43,180 bases of DNA. It comes from Paraglaciecola polaris LMG 21857 (GTDB taxonomy: Bacteria; Pseudomonadota; Gammaproteobacteria; Enterobacterales; Alteromonadaceae). The DNA lies in contig NZ_BAER01000042.1 of assembly GCF_000315055.1 (NCBI RefSeq), positions 1-43,180 on the forward strand. The letters run 5' to 3'. The translations under genes and the position numbers were made by a program. Below, one piece after another: positions 1 to 10,142 of this stretch (position 1 is the first letter of the stretch; the number at the start of each line of letters is the position of its first letter). The notes below the pieces were generated by a model that was given only the letters and a program-made list of their open reading frames with translations, made no database searches and was not told where the DNA came from.

Positions 1-311
1 AGGTGATTGGTATAATCTATCAACGCTACCTTTTGCTGCTCCGTTAGGAGGCAGGGTCTACCTGATGGTTTTTTACTTTCAAGGGCGCTGATACCACCTT
101 TGAGATACTTGGCAACCCACTCATTGACCATTCTTCGGCTAACATTCAGAGTTCTGGCAACTTCAGCTTTATTTTTACCTGCTTTAAAATGCGCTACCGC
201 TAATAAACGCATACGCATTCGATGATCTTTTACTGTGTTAGAGAGTGCTTTTAATTATTGCTCAGTGTGATTATTCAAGGGAAATATTAGGTGGCTTTGA
301 GATAAGCACAT
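1..311 (-). mobile_element. IS630-like transposase N-terminal relic, nonsense-mutated, cut by window edge
   Basis: Reading the minus strand from an ATG at 311 gives an N-terminus (MCLSQSHLIFPLNNHTEQ), then an in-frame TAA at 255-257, then an open frame to the window edge. That frame is a helix-turn-helix region: residues such as NKAEVARTLNVSRRMVNEW, followed by a Gly-rich linker (KGGISALESK, SGRP). This arrangement is typical of the DNA-binding N-terminus of IS630/Tc1-mariner-type transposases. The stop replaces what is probably a Gln codon (CAA to TAA), so the gene looks inactivated. A restart at ATG 218 would begin just before the helix-turn-helix. The catalytic DDE part lies outside the window. 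Family assignment is from the motif pattern only. Confidence 0.6.
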
Positions 312-769
312 TAGATCACATCTTTATGCGGATTGGTATTAGGCGAACTTCGCCGTGAAAACAGGCCCAATGCGTGTAGCGTGGTATGCTATGCGCTACC
401 GCCATGTCATCGCCTACTCAGGCTGTCTTCTCTGTAGCTGTCTCTAATACATGCTTCTCTATAACCGTTCCAAACTCTGCGTCGTTGTAGGTCTTGCTAT
501 TGGTCGTTGTTTCGCTACTACAGAAACTAGCCTTACTTCCGTTCAGAACAAAGCCATCCTAATGGGTCTACTATTTTCGTCTCTGTGGTAACGTAAATAG
601 TAAGCGCAGCTCAAACACCAATATTAATGTGGCAAGCTTCTCTATTGTTGTTTCATTCGATAACCGATGTTCAATAGGTATTGTGCGAAAGTGTTAATTT
701 ATAGGATCAGATAGGGAGGCGGTTTAATGTTACTTCCGTTGAAAGGGACAGGGTAAAAGGCTAAGCTTT
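312..769. other. Gene-less stretch beside the transposase relic
   Basis: No convincing gene is visible. On the minus strand, 558-418 is open for 46 codons (begins DGFVLNGSK) but has no start codon, and a stop lies directly upstream. It may be a remnant of a decayed gene. The 12-mer GCGGATTGGTAT at 328-339 recurs inverted at 18509-18520, and its last nine bases (GATTGGTAT) occur at 5-13, which hints at a dispersed short repeat. Confidence 0.4.
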
Positions 770-1735
770 CTACTGAGAAAATTTTGCCTGTAACATCTCA
801 AAAATCACTCTCGCCGCCAGTTTAGCGGTACGGTTGTCAATATCGTAGACAGGATTCAGTTCCGCTACGTCCGATAATGCCCAATGAAAGTCATATTGCA
901 CTTGGGCTTTAGCTAACCAGCGTAAGGTGCTAATTACAAAGTCTGCTGAAATACCGAGGCTGCTCGGGGCGCTTACTCCAGGAGCCATGTAAGGTGGAAA
1001 CGCATCCATACAGACGGTGACATATAATTCATCTATGCTCTCAAGCATGGGCACTAATAAAGATTGGGCCGCCTCTAACGAGCAGTGCTCGTCGAGTAAA
1101 TAGCGTGTATCGCTGTGCTGTGCAAAGGCAAAGAGTGCCTGGGTGTTGGCTGTTTTTGCAACGCCAAGACAGGCGTAATTAAACGGTATGTTGTGTGCCG
1201 TACAGTGCTGATGAATTTGCCTAAAAGGAGTACCAGAACTGGTAAACGGTGCGGGTTTTCTTAGGTCAAAATGGGCATCGAAATTAATCACGCCGATCCG
1301 CTTTTGACGCTGGTTATTGTTATTAATGTGGGCGTGCTCAACAGCTGAGTACAAACCCAAATAACTACCCCAAGCGATTTCATGGCCTCCGCCTAATCCA
1401 ATAATGAAATCTTTGTTTAGCAGGGCGTTATGTACCTTCTGTGCATAATCACGTTGGCTTTTGTCAAGGCTGTTAGTGGCGACGATATCGCCGTCATCAA
1501 GCAAGTTAGCCTGAGTATGCCAGGCTAGATTTGCCAAAGCATTGCGGATGGCTTGAGGCCCATCCTTAGCTCCAATACGGCCTTTGTTGGCTGCTACGCC
1601 TAAATCGCTGGCTAGTCCAATGAGGTGGCAGTTAGGCAAAAGGTCAGCAGTTTGATTAACAACTTGATGCCAACGCCAACCTAGCTGTTCATCTTCCTTG
1701 TCTATTCTGCCTTGCCACACTGGTTGTTCAGCCAT
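770..1735 (-). CDS. hutG: Formimidoylglutamase HutG
   Basis: Arginase/agmatinase-family (ureohydrolase) enzyme predicted to hydrolyse N-formimino-L-glutamate to glutamate and formamide, the last step of the four-enzyme histidine degradation route. It has 321 residues, normal for the family. Visible metal-site motifs are GGGHE (115-119), NFDAHFD (151-157) and SDVAELNP near the C-terminus; APGVSAPSS (251-259) is also typical of HutG. The usual Asp-x-Asp pair near residue 242 reads Cys-Met-Asp (VTVCMDAFP), so one expected manganese ligand is apparently Cys. The gene begins one base after the hutI stop, so it is translated from the same minus-strand operon and is probably controlled by HutC. Cytosolic. 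Confidence 0.93.
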   Translation of the reverse strand: MAEQPVWQGRIDKEDEQLGWRWHQVVNQTADLLPNCHLIGLASDLGVAANKGRIGAKDGPQAIRNALANLAWHTQANLLDDGDIVATNSLDKSQRDYAQKVHNALLNKDFIIGLGGGHEIAWGSYLGLYSAVEHAHINNNNQRQKRIGVINFDAHFDLRKPAPFTSSGTPFRQIHQHCTAHNIPFNYACLGVAKTANTQALFAFAQHSDTRYLLDEHCSLEAAQSLLVPMLESIDELYVTVCMDAFPPYMAPGVSAPSSLGISADFVISTLRWLAKAQVQYDFHWALSDVAELNPVYDIDNRTAKLAARVIFEMLQAKFSQ

Positions 1736-1736
1736 G

Positions 1737-2948
1737 TTAACGCTCCTGTCCTGCTAACCATTTTCGTGTCGGTCTGACAAGGTTCATCCCATAGCTCAAC
1801 TGCGACGGGTGTTCTATGTCCCATAAGCCCAGATCGGCAGTAAAACCCAATGCAATTTGCCCCTTATTTACTAAACCCAATGCTCGGGCAGCGTTTTTAG
1901 TAACGCCAAACAATGCTTCTTCAGGCGTCAGACCAAAAAGGATGCAGCCCATATTTAACATTGTTAGCAATGAAGCAATAGGCGAACTTCCGGGATTTAG
2001 ATCCGTCGCTAGCGCGATGGGTACCTTATGTTGACGCAGAGCATCAATAGGGGGAAGTTGGGTTTCACGTAAACTGTAAAAAGCACCGGGTAGCAGCATA
2101 GCAACCGTGCCTGCTTTGGCTAAAACAGGCACGTCGCTACTGGATAGGTATTCGATGTGGTCCACCGAGAGTGCATGATAATGAGCTGCCAACTTAGCGC
2201 CTTTCAAATCAGATAGTTGCTCGACGTGAGCCTTAATGTGTAACCCGTTTTTCTGGGCGGCGATAAACACTTTTTCGCACTGCGCAGGGGAAAATCCAAT
2301 AGATTCACAAAATACATCAACAGCACTAGCCAGCCCTTGTTGCTTGATGCGCGGGATCAGTTCGTTACAGACAAGTTGCACATACTCATCGGGATTATCT
2401 TGATATTCGATAGGGACAGCATGGGCCCCTAAATAGGTCGTAATAATATTGACCCCTAGGTGTTTTTCTATCTCCTTAGCTGTTTCGAGCATTTTTATTT
2501 CGGTGTCAGTATCAAGGCCATAACCGGATTTGACTTCTATGGTGGTCACGCCTTCGTCGACCAACCGTGCTGCACGTTTAAGCGCACCTTGTAACAATGA
2601 TTCGCTGGACGCTGCGCGGGTAGCATTGACTGTGCTTTGAATTCCGCCGCCTTGACGAGCGATATCAGCGTAGCTTTTACCTTGTTGACGCATTTCAAAC
2701 TCCAATGCGCGATTACCACCAAATACTAAGTGCGTATGGCAATCGATTAGCCCAGGCAGTAACCACTGACCGGCACCATTAAATTCGGCACTGGCTCGTA
2801 CGTTTTCATCTTGGGACGAACCAATGTGGCTAATAAGCCCATCTTTAATCGCGACGCAGGCATTTTCGATTAACCCGTAAGGTTGCCCATTATCTTGCAT
2901 TGACGCGATATGTACATTGCGTATTAACAAATCGGCAGCTTTAGTCAT
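1737..2948 (-). CDS. hutI: Imidazolonepropionase HutI
   Basis: Amidohydrolase-family metalloenzyme opening the ring of 4-imidazolone-5-propionate to N-formimino-L-glutamate, the third step of histidine catabolism. The ATG at 2948 (MTKAADLL) is preferred: an AGGAG ends ten bases upstream, the product is 403 residues (family about 400-410), and longer readings run through the operator. Metal-binding residues are visible in DCHTHLVFGG (His71, His73), in GAHAVP, in HVEQLSD, and in the late Asp of ATDLNPGSSP. It is first in the hutI-hutG operon, divergent from hutC-hutU-hutH, with 100 bases between the start codons. Confidence 0.94.
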   Translation of the reverse strand: MTKAADLLIRNVHIASMQDNGQPYGLIENACVAIKDGLISHIGSSQDENVRASAEFNGAGQWLLPGLIDCHTHLVFGGNRALEFEMRQQGKSYADIARQGGGIQSTVNATRAASSESLLQGALKRAARLVDEGVTTIEVKSGYGLDTDTEIKMLETAKEIEKHLGVNIITTYLGAHAVPIEYQDNPDEYVQLVCNELIPRIKQQGLASAVDVFCESIGFSPAQCEKVFIAAQKNGLHIKAHVEQLSDLKGAKLAAHYHALSVDHIEYLSSSDVPVLAKAGTVAMLLPGAFYSLRETQLPPIDALRQHKVPIALATDLNPGSSPIASLLTMLNMGCILFGLTPEEALFGVTKNAARALGLVNKGQIALGFTADLGLWDIEHPSQLSYGMNLVRPTRKWLAGQER

Positions 2949-2988
2949 CAGTTTCATTCTCCTAAAAACCTGCTTAGAGTTTACTTGT

Positions 2989-3012
2989 ACATACTTGTAT
3001 ATACAAGTATGT
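2989..3012. promoter_or_regulatory. 24-bp perfect palindrome, probable HutC operator
   Basis: The sequence from 2989 to 3012 is a perfect inverted repeat with core CTTGTATATACAAG (2994-3007). An extra half-site-like ACTTGTAC lies at 2983-2990. It sits centrally between the divergent hutI (2948) and hutC (3049) starts. GntR-family HutC repressors bind TGTATA/TATACA-type palindromes at hut promoters, so this is very likely the autoregulatory and operon operator, relieved by urocanate. The assignment to HutC is inference from position and family knowledge. Confidence 0.8.
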
Positions 3013-3048
3013 TGCAGTACATTGCTAAACGAGCAAGGAGATAAACCA

Positions 3049-3765
3049 ATGCCGCCCAGATTTGTACAAATTAAGTCAGCCATTTTCGATCAGATAGAAT
3101 CCGGAGGGATGAAACCTGGGGACAAGGTGCAATCAGAAAACCAGTTAGCTGAGGCGTTTCAGGTCAGTCGAATGACCGCTCGTCGGGCATTGACTGAGCT
3201 AGTGGATGAAGGTGTATTAGCACGAAGCCAAGGGCTGGGTACTTTTGTATGTGATCATCGTCCTATGAGTTCGTTGCTGGAAATTCGTAGTATCGATGAC
3301 GAAATAACCCAGCGTGGTCACCATTATTCAAACCGTATCTTATTGCAACGTCAGGTTACCGCTAATACTCAACAGGCAGCTTGGTTTGACGTTAAGCCTC
3401 AGCAAACACTTTTTCATACACGTATTGTGCATAGTGAAAACGACTTGCCTGTACAACTAGAGGACCGGTTGGTTAACCCTAGGTGGGCGCCGGATTATTT
3501 ACAGCAAGACTTTACGCACATCACCGCCAATCATTATCTGAGTAACGTTGCACCCCTGACACAAGCTGATCATTCAATCGAAGCTATTTTACCAAGCAAA
3601 GAGATTGCTGAGCCTTTGACCATTGCGCTCACTCAACCTTGTTTGCAAATAAGCCGGCGTACATTTTCAGCTAAAGGGGTGGTGAGTTATGCATTGCTCT
3701 TTCACCCAGGCAACAGATATCGCATCGGGGGACACCTCGACTTCTCCAACACCATTAGGAGTTAA
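3049..3765 (+). CDS. hutC: Histidine utilisation repressor HutC (GntR family)
   Basis: Transcription repressor of the GntR family, HutC/FarR subgroup, 238 residues. The N-terminal winged helix-turn-helix is visible (residues about 5-70: [16 protein letters not shown] followed by [17 protein letters not shown] and GLGTFV). The rest matches the UTRA effector domain, which in HutC binds urocanate. The ATG at 3049 has AGGAG eight bases upstream; longer in-frame readings pass through the operator palindrome and lack support. It is first in a plus-strand run with hutU (one-base gap) and hutH, so it is probably autoregulated. Confidence 0.92.
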   Translation: MPPRFVQIKSAIFDQIESGGMKPGDKVQSENQLAEAFQVSRMTARRALTELVDEGVLARSQGLGTFVCDHRPMSSLLEIRSIDDEITQRGHHYSNRILLQRQVTANTQQAAWFDVKPQQTLFHTRIVHSENDLPVQLEDRLVNPRWAPDYLQQDFTHITANHYLSNVAPLTQADHSIEAILPSKEIAEPLTIALTQPCLQISRRTFSAKGVVSYALLFHPGNRYRIGGHLDFSNTIRS

Positions 3766-3766
3766 C

Positions 3767-5437
3767 ATGAATCGTTTGGATCCAGATAGAATGATAAGGG
3801 CAGCGAGAGGCTCGGCACTGACCGCTAAAAGTTGGCAAACAGAAGCACCTTTACGCATGTTGATGAATAACCTTGATCCCGAGGTTGCTGAGCATCCTAA
3901 TAGTTTAGTGGTGTATGGTGGAATTGGGCGTGCGGCTCGTGACTGGCCATGTTATGACAAAATCGTTGAAGTGCTAACACGCCTGAATAACGATGAAACA
4001 TTATTGATTCAAAGCGGTAAACCTGTGGGGGTGTTCCCCACCCATGAAAATGCCCCTCGAGTGTTGATTGCTAACTCCAATTTAGTACCGCACTGGGCAA
4101 ACTGGGAGCACTTCAACGAGTTAGATAAAAAAGGCCTAATGATGTACGGTCAGATGACCGCGGGCTCTTGGATATATATTGGCTCTCAAGGCATAGTGCA
4201 AGGCACCTATGAAACCTTTGTGGCAATCGCAAAAGCTCATTTTGATGGGCAGGCAAAAGGTCGCTGGATATTAACAGGTGGCCTTGGCGGAATGGGCGGC
4301 GCACAGCCATTGGCTGCTACCATGGCGGGTTTTTCGATGATCGCGGTGGAAGTAGACCAGAGCCGTATCGATTTTCGGATCAAAACGGGCTACCTAGATA
4401 AAAAAGCCCATTCAATTGAGCAAGCTTTACAATTATTAGAACAGGCAAAAACGCAGGGGCAGGCGATCAGTATAGGATTATTAGGCAATGCTGCCGATGT
4501 ATTCACGCAGATATTAGCCATGGATGTGGTACCTGATGTCGTCACCGACCAAACCAGCGCTCATGACCCGCTAAATGGTTATTTACCGCAAAACTGGACC
4601 TTAGCCCAGGCTGCTGAGGCCCGCACCGCAGATGAAGCGCTAGTAATTCGAGCTGCAAAGCAGTCCATGGCAATGCACGTCAAGGCGATGCTTGGTTTAC
4701 AAGCCAAAGGCGCGGCCACACTTGATTATGGTAATAATATTCGGCAGGTAGCACTCGATGAAGGAGTAAGTAACGCATTCGATTTCCCCGGTTTTGTGCC
4801 GGCCTATATTCGTCCGTTATTTTGTCAGGGAATTGGCCCATTTCGCTGGGTCGCACTCTCTGGCGACCCGCAAGATATCTATAAAACTGATGCTAAAGTT
4901 AAAGAACTCATTCCTGATAATCCCCAGCTGCATAATTGGTTGGATATGGCGAAAAAGCGCATTCAATTTCAGGGTTTGCCAGCACGCATTTGTTGGGTCG
5001 GCTTGGGAGAGCGACAAAAACTCGGCTTGGCGTTCAATGAGATGGTGAGAGCGGGAGAACTATCCGCCCCTGTGGTCATTGGCCGGGATCATTTAGACTC
5101 AGGTTCAGTGGCTTCACCTAATCGTGAAACGGAAAGTATGCTAGATGGCTCGGATGCTGTCTCTGATTGGCCGCTGCTTAATGCCATGCTTAACACCGCT
5201 GGCGGCGCAACCTGGGTGAGCTTGCATCACGGCGGTGGTGTCGGTATGGGCTTTAGTCAGCACTCAGGTGTGGTGATTGTGTGTGATGGGACTGACGACG
5301 CGGCTAAGCGTATCGCCCGGGTTTTGCACAACGACCCTGCTACCGGTGTTATGCGCCACGCCGATGCCGGCTATGACATTGCGCAGCAGTGCGCCCAAGA
5401 TAATCATCTCGATTTACCCATGTTAAATAAGGAATAA
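3767..5437 (+). CDS. hutU: Urocanate hydratase HutU
   Basis: Converts urocanate to 4-imidazolone-5-propionate using tightly bound NAD+, the second step of histidine degradation. The product is 556 residues, the normal family length. The urocanase signature is clear ([14 protein letters not shown]), and the N-terminal [16 protein letters not shown], the glycine-rich [15 protein letters not shown] and the C-terminal [15 protein letters not shown] are all typical. The ATG at 3767 follows GGAG and lies one base after the hutC stop. Earlier in-frame starts overlap hutC and would add residues unlike the family. Cytosolic homodimer in known members. Confidence 0.96.
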   Translation: MNRLDPDRMIRAARGSALTAKSWQTEAPLRMLMNNLDPEVAEHPNSLVVYGGIGRAARDWPCYDKIVEVLTRLNNDETLLIQSGKPVGVFPTHENAPRVLIANSNLVPHWANWEHFNELDKKGLMMYGQMTAGSWIYIGSQGIVQGTYETFVAIAKAHFDGQAKGRWILTGGLGGMGGAQPLAATMAGFSMIAVEVDQSRIDFRIKTGYLDKKAHSIEQALQLLEQAKTQGQAISIGLLGNAADVFTQILAMDVVPDVVTDQTSAHDPLNGYLPQNWTLAQAAEARTADEALVIRAAKQSMAMHVKAMLGLQAKGAATLDYGNNIRQVALDEGVSNAFDFPGFVPAYIRPLFCQGIGPFRWVALSGDPQDIYKTDAKVKELIPDNPQLHNWLDMAKKRIQFQGLPARICWVGLGERQKLGLAFNEMVRAGELSAPVVIGRDHLDSGSVASPNRETESMLDGSDAVSDWPLLNAMLNTAGGATWVSLHHGGGVGMGFSQHSGVVIVCDGTDDAAKRIARVLHNDPATGVMRHADAGYDIAQQCAQDNHLDLPMLNKE

Positions 5438-5441
5438 GCGT

Positions 5442-6968
5442 ATGGCACTAAAAATAATATTAAAGCCGGGGCAACTTACGCTGAGTGATCTCCGTGAAGC
5501 GTATCGCCGTCATCGTCCTATTGAGCTTGACCCGTCGGCCCATGAAAATATACATAAAGCCGAGCAAGTTGTGCGCAATGTCATTACCCAGGGGCGCACA
5601 GTGTATGGCATTAATACTGGATTTGGTTTGTTGGCTAACACGAAAATTGAAGTAGATGAATTAGAATTATTGCAGCGCAGCATTGTATTGTCCCATGCCG
5701 CTGGAATTGGCGCGTTTATGTCATCGGCTACGGTAAGATTGTTGCTTTTACTTAAAATAAACTCACTTTCCCGCGGATTTTCGGGTATTCGCTTGAGTGT
5801 CATTGAAGCGCTCATCGCGCTATATAATCATCAGGTGTACCCAGCTATTCCGGAAAAGGGATCCGTGGGGGCTTCAGGTGATTTAGCGCCATTGGCGCAC
5901 ATGAGTGCTGTGTTGTTAGGTGAAGGAGAAGTCATTTATCAGGGGAATCGTATTTCAGCTGAGAAGGGTCTTATGATTGCTGGCCTCAACAAGATTTCTC
6001 TGGCACCCAAAGAAGGCCTAGCGTTACTCAATGGCACGCAGGCTTCCACTGCTTTTGCTCTGCAAGGGCTGTTCTACGCCGAAAATGCAATTACCTGTGC
6101 CACAGCCATTGGTGCATTAAGTGTCGACGCCGCACTCGGCTCTCGGGTGCCTTTTGATGAGCGCATTCATTTAGCGCGGGGACATAAAGCGCAAATTGAT
6201 ATGGCATCGGCATTTCGCATAATGTTAAGTGCGTCTGAAATAGGCGTTTCTCATGGCGGCTGCGAAAAGGTCCAAGACCCCTATTCCCTGCGCTGTCAAC
6301 CGCAGGTTATGGGCGCGTGTTTACAGCAAATTCGCTATGCTGCAGAAACCTTAGTCACTGAGGCAAACGGCGTATCAGATAATCCGTTGGTTTTTGCCGA
6401 TACGGACGATATTCTATCGGGTGGTAACTTTCATGCTGAAGCGGTTGCAATTACCGCGGATACGCTCGCCATCGCATTGTCTGAAATAGGTGCATTGTCA
6501 GAGCGCCGTATGGCGTTGTTAATTGATTCTCATCTTAGCGGGCTACCGCCATTTTTAGTGGATAACGGTGGGGTTAATTCTGGTTTTATGATTGCTCAGG
6601 TCACCAGTGCCGCACTGGCAAGCGAAAACAAAACCTATGCCCATCCTGCATCAATTGACTCTCTACCTACCTCAGCCAATCAGGAAGACCATGTTTCAAT
6701 GGCGACATTTGCGGGAAGGCGTTTGCGGGATATTTTTGACAACGTAGCGGGCATATTGGCGATTGAATGGTTAGCGGCCTGTCAGGGACTCGATTTCAGA
6801 AAACCACTGGAAACCAGCGAGCCGCTGCAAGCTGTACACAAGCTACTGCGCAGTAAAGTCGCATTTTATGATAAAGACCGCTATTTTTCGCCGGATATAG
6901 AAAACGCTAAGCGCTTGATAACCAGTCATGCTTTGTTTGATAGTTTACCGCCACTTTCGTTGCTGTAA
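5442..6968 (+). CDS. hutH: Histidine ammonia-lyase HutH
   Basis: First enzyme of histidine degradation; it eliminates ammonia from L-histidine to give trans-urocanate. The 508-residue product has the self-forming MIO cofactor triad Ala144-Ser145-Gly146 in [14 protein letters not shown], at the same place as characterised enzymes. YGINTGFG near the N-terminus supplies the conserved Tyr of the active site, and QEDHVSM lies late in the chain. AAGGAA precedes the ATG, and the gene begins four bases after the hutU stop. It ends the hutC-hutU-hutH run. No strong terminator follows; only a weak TTGCGC/GCGCAA pair is seen near 6966-6998. Confidence 0.96.
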   Translation: MALKIILKPGQLTLSDLREAYRRHRPIELDPSAHENIHKAEQVVRNVITQGRTVYGINTGFGLLANTKIEVDELELLQRSIVLSHAAGIGAFMSSATVRLLLLLKINSLSRGFSGIRLSVIEALIALYNHQVYPAIPEKGSVGASGDLAPLAHMSAVLLGEGEVIYQGNRISAEKGLMIAGLNKISLAPKEGLALLNGTQASTAFALQGLFYAENAITCATAIGALSVDAALGSRVPFDERIHLARGHKAQIDMASAFRIMLSASEIGVSHGGCEKVQDPYSLRCQPQVMGACLQQIRYAAETLVTEANGVSDNPLVFADTDDILSGGNFHAEAVAITADTLAIALSEIGALSERRMALLIDSHLSGLPPFLVDNGGVNSGFMIAQVTSAALASENKTYAHPASIDSLPTSANQEDHVSMATFAGRRLRDIFDNVAGILAIEWLAACQGLDFRKPLETSEPLQAVHKLLRSKVAFYDKDRYFSPDIENAKRLITSHALFDSLPPLSLL

Positions 6969-7164
6969 TTGCGCTAAAATACTCCAATTATCGCGCAAAA
7001 AACGTATGATTCTTCGCCTTAATATTTGGCTAACCGGCTGTCAGCTACCTTTCAGGCAAGCCTCTGTGCGCTAACACGCAAAATGATTACAAATTGTTAA
7101 GTTTCCTGGAGCGGATTTCGATTATTCTATACCTACCTTAATTTACGCAAAGTATAAGCTGTTT

Positions 7165-7944
7165 ATGAGATTAAAATTTTCCACGCTAGCCGTCGTTGCT
7201 GCGTTAACCAGTGTGTCAGTTGGACAAGCTAATGCCACCGAAGTACAGATTAAAACGGTGCTGGGCAATGTAAACGTTAACTTATTTGATACGGCGACAC
7301 CGCAAACAGTAGCTAATTTTCTGAGCTATGTTAATTCGGGCGCTTATGCCAACAACGTTGTACATCGCAGCGAACCCAATTTTGTTGTGCAAGCAGGTGG
7401 ATTTCAATATAACAATAGCCTTCCTTTAGATAATGTTCCCACCGGCACTGCAGTGCAAAATGAGCCTGAGCTTTCCAATGTGCGAGGCACGATTGCCATG
7501 GCAAAGTTAGGCGGCAGTGTTAATAGTGCGACTTCACAGTGGTTTATTAATGTGAGCAATAATAGTGCTAACCTCGATGTGCAAAATGGTGGCTTTACTG
7601 TTTTCGGACAAGTGTTAGGCGACGGTATGGACATCATCGATGCCATTGCGGCACTTGAGCGCTTCAATTTAGGTGGGGCAGCAAGTGCGGCACCTTTGCG
7701 CAATTATACTCAAGCTGATGCTACTGCAGGTGTTGATATTACTGACGAACATTTGGTGCTCATTAGTGATGTGGTCGTGACAGATGCCGCGACGGTAACG
7801 CACGCCGAGTTAACCCCCACGGCGAATACCTTGATCGAACAAGACAATGGTGGTTCGAGTTCGGGGGGCTCAGGTGGCAGTGCAGGGTTTTGGGGATTAT
7901 TAGGCTTGGCAGTTTTAGGTATTAGACGCAGAATATTCAGCTAA
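7165..7944 (+). CDS. Secreted cyclophilin-type peptidyl-prolyl isomerase with GlyGly-CTERM tail
   Basis: Cyclophilin catalysing proline cis-trans isomerisation of exported proteins. Signal peptide about 1-24 (hydrophobic run ending in GQANA). The cyclophilin fold spans about 25-200, with HRSEPNFVVQAGGF (catalytic Arg68, Gln76), GTIAMAK, SATSQWFINV and FTVFGQVLGDGMDII. From about 228 a Gly/Ser-rich stretch (GGSSSGGSGGS) leads to a short hydrophobic helix and an Arg cluster (IRRR): the GlyGly-CTERM sorting signal known from rhombosortase substrates. Ordinary periplasmic PpiA lacks this tail, so this copy is probably surface-exposed or processed and released. It stands alone, with a terminator shared with typA. 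Confidence 0.88.
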   Translation: MRLKFSTLAVVAALTSVSVGQANATEVQIKTVLGNVNVNLFDTATPQTVANFLSYVNSGAYANNVVHRSEPNFVVQAGGFQYNNSLPLDNVPTGTAVQNEPELSNVRGTIAMAKLGGSVNSATSQWFINVSNNSANLDVQNGGFTVFGQVLGDGMDIIDAIAALERFNLGGAASAAPLRNYTQADATAGVDITDEHLVLISDVVVTDAATVTHAELTPTANTLIEQDNGGSSSGGSGGSAGFWGLLGLAVLGIRRRIFS

Positions 7945-7963
7945 TGACGCTGTTTTGAAATAT

Positions 7964-7992
7964 AAAAAAACGGCTCAAATGAGCCGTTTTTT
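7964..7992. terminator. Bidirectional Rho-independent terminator (cyclophilin gene / typA)
   Basis: Stem CGGCTC (7971-7976) and GAGCCG (7981-7986) with loop AAAT, flanked by seven A on the left and six T on the right. It therefore works on both strands between convergent genes. Confidence 0.92.
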
Positions 7993-8013
7993 AGTGGGGG
8001 TTTTTAACAACAT

Positions 8014-9849
8014 TTACTCTTTTGAGCGACCCGCACGTTTACGATCGTTTTCAGTCAGTAATTTCTTACGTAAACGAATACTTTTAGGGGTAACTTCAAC
8101 CAGTTCATCGTTGTCAATAAACTCTAATGCTTGTTCAAGTGACATTACGATAGGCGGTATTAACGTTTGTGCTTCATCTGTCCCTGAGGAACGAACGTTC
8201 GTTAACTGTTTACCTTTAAGGGCATTCACTGTCAGATCGTTTTCACGGGTATGAATACCGATCAACATGCCTTCGTATACTTCAGTCGCGTGACCGATGA
8301 ACATACGTCCGCGCTCTTGTAAGTTAAACAAGGCGTTAGTCAATGCTTTACCCGTTGCATTGGCAATCAAAACACCATTCTTACGCTGGCCGATGTTGCC
8401 ACCTTTATGGGGACCATAATGATCAAAGGTATGATAAAGCAAACCAGAACCTGAGGTCATAGTCAAAAAGTCAGTTTGGAAACCGATCAAACCACGACTA
8501 GGAATGATGAAGTCCATACGAATACGGCCTTTACCATCTGGAGACATATTGGTTAGCTCGCCTTTACGTAAGCCAATTTGCTCCATGATTGAACCTTGAT
8601 GCTGTTCTTCACAGTCAATGGTCACAGTTTCAAATGGTTCTTCTAACTTACCGTCTACTTCACGCAAGATTACTTCTGGACGTGATACCGCTAGCTCGTA
8701 ACCCTCACGTCGCATATTTTCAATCAATATACCTAGGTGTAGTTCACCACGACCCGATACACGGAATTTATCCGGATCAGCTGTTTCATCAACACGCAAC
8801 GCTACGTTGTGGATCAATTCATCTTGCAAACGTTCTAGGATATTACGTGAAGTAACGTACTTACCTTCTTTACCACAAAATGGAGAGTTGTTTACTTGGA
8901 AGGTCATGGTTACCGTTGGTTCATCAACTGATAACGGAGGTAAGGCTTCCACAGTATTTGGATCACAAATAGTATCAGAAATCTTAAGTTCACCTACACC
9001 GGTAACAGCAACGATGTCACCGACAGTTCCTACTTCAATTTCAGTACGGTCCAAGCCCATATAACCTAATATTTGGCCTATTTTAGCGTTACGCTTCTTG
9101 CCGTCAGCACCGATTACGGTAACGGCTTGGTTAATACGTGCAGAACCACGTGATATCCGACCCACTCCAATTACACCCACATAAGAGTTGTAATCAAGTT
9201 GAGAAATTTGCATTTGGAACGGACCGTCGATGTCGCCGCTTGGTGCTTTAACGTGTTTAACGATAGTTTCGAATAAAGGCGTCATGTCTTCGCTAGGTTT
9301 GTCAGCATCAATACTTGCCCAACCGTTAAGTGCTGATGCATAAACGACTTGGAAATCAAGCTGATCATCAGTAGCACCTAAGTTGTCGAACAAATCGAAA
9401 ACTTGATCAATAACCCAATCAGGACGCGCGCCTGGTTTGTCGATTTTATTAAGTACGACGATAGGCTTAAGCCCTTGAGCGAATGCTTTTTGTGTTACGA
9501 AACGCGTTTGAGGCATTGGGCCTTCTTGCGCATCAACTAGCAGCAACACAGAGTCTACCATGGACATTACACGCTCAACTTCACCACCAAAATCGGCGTG
9601 TCCAGGAGTGTCTACAATGTTGATACGGTAATCATTCCAACGGATCGCAGTATTCTTAGCAAGTATGGTAATACCGCGCTCTTTCTCGATATCGTTAGAG
9701 TCCATAACCCGTTCTTCAGCAGCGCCTCTGCTCTCAAGCGTTCCGGACTGTTGTAAAAGTTTATCAACTAGGGTGGTTTTCCCGTGGTCAACGTGGGCAA
9801 TAATTGCTATGTTCCTCAAGTTGGCAGTCGAGGTTTGCGATGCGCTCAT
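8014..9849 (-). CDS. typA: Ribosome-associated GTPase TypA/BipA
   Basis: Translational GTPase of the EF-G/LepA class that binds the 70S ribosome and assists ribosome assembly and stress or low-temperature growth. G1 AHVDHGKTT, the switch [14 protein letters not shown] and G4 NKID are intact. A beta-barrel domain, two EF-G-like alpha/beta domains and the specific C-terminal domain follow. The ATG at 9849 (MSASQTS) gives 611 residues, near the family norm. An upstream ATG at 9885 would add 12 residues without family support. It is divergent from glnA, as in many gammaproteobacteria. Confidence 0.95.
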   Translation of the reverse strand: MSASQTSTANLRNIAIIAHVDHGKTTLVDKLLQQSGTLESRGAAEERVMDSNDIEKERGITILAKNTAIRWNDYRINIVDTPGHADFGGEVERVMSMVDSVLLLVDAQEGPMPQTRFVTQKAFAQGLKPIVVLNKIDKPGARPDWVIDQVFDLFDNLGATDDQLDFQVVYASALNGWASIDADKPSEDMTPLFETIVKHVKAPSGDIDGPFQMQISQLDYNSYVGVIGVGRISRGSARINQAVTVIGADGKKRNAKIGQILGYMGLDRTEIEVGTVGDIVAVTGVGELKISDTICDPNTVEALPPLSVDEPTVTMTFQVNNSPFCGKEGKYVTSRNILERLQDELIHNVALRVDETADPDKFRVSGRGELHLGILIENMRREGYELAVSRPEVILREVDGKLEEPFETVTIDCEEQHQGSIMEQIGLRKGELTNMSPDGKGRIRMDFIIPSRGLIGFQTDFLTMTSGSGLLYHTFDHYGPHKGGNIGQRKNGVLIANATGKALTNALFNLQERGRMFIGHATEVYEGMLIGIHTRENDLTVNALKGKQLTNVRSSGTDEAQTLIPPIVMSLEQALEFIDNDELVEVTPKSIRLRKKLLTENDRKRAGRSKE

Positions 9850-10033
9850 GATATTTTCTCTAGTATGGGTGGATTTAACCACCATTAACGGAATTTATAG
9901 GGCGCGGATTGTACAGTTTTAATGTGCATTTTGCGAACACCATTTAGAGTTTATGCATATTTAGCGTTTTGAGTATGGGTTTGCACTATTAAGTGTCACG
10001 TCAAACTAGGTGCAGGAGGTACATTTCCTGCGT

Positions 10034-10050
10034 TGCACTATTATGTTGCA
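10034..10050. promoter_or_regulatory. NtrC-like enhancer site 1 upstream of glnA
   Basis: TGCACT-N5-GTTGCA matches the NtrC consensus TGCACC-N5-GGTGCA at ten of twelve positions. It is centred about 127 bases upstream of the start expected for the sigma-54 element at 10143. Confidence 0.7.
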
Positions 10051-10054
10051 TTAC

Positions 10055-10071
10055 TTCACCTTGTTGGTGCG
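10055..10071. promoter_or_regulatory. NtrC-like enhancer site 2 upstream of glnA
   Basis: TTCACC-N5-GGTGCG matches the NtrC consensus at ten of twelve positions. Its centre is 21 bases (two helical turns) from site 1, so two NtrC dimers could bind on the same face. Confidence 0.7.
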
Positions 10072-10142
10072 TCATTGTTGGGCATTGCAAGCTGTGCCCA
10101 CTTGATAAGCCCATTTAACAACGATTCTGCCAATATTGTGAT

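Noticed and set aside
418-558. Minus-strand open stretch starting DGFVLNGSK, reminiscent of an acyl-CoA dehydrogenase motif
   Set aside because: Only 46 codons, no start codon, stop directly upstream, and the rest does not resemble the family; mentioned only as a possible remnant.
2949-3083. Upstream extension of hutI, and the mirrored extension of hutC from 2917
   Set aside because: Both run through the operator palindrome, lack family support, and proper starts with good Shine-Dalgarno sequences exist at 2948 and 3049.
6966-6998. Possible terminator after hutH
   Set aside because: Only a six-bp stem with a long loop; too weak to call.
9982-9998. A third NtrC-like site (TGCACT-N5-GTGTCA)
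   Set aside because: Only the left half fits; the right half matches at three of six positions.
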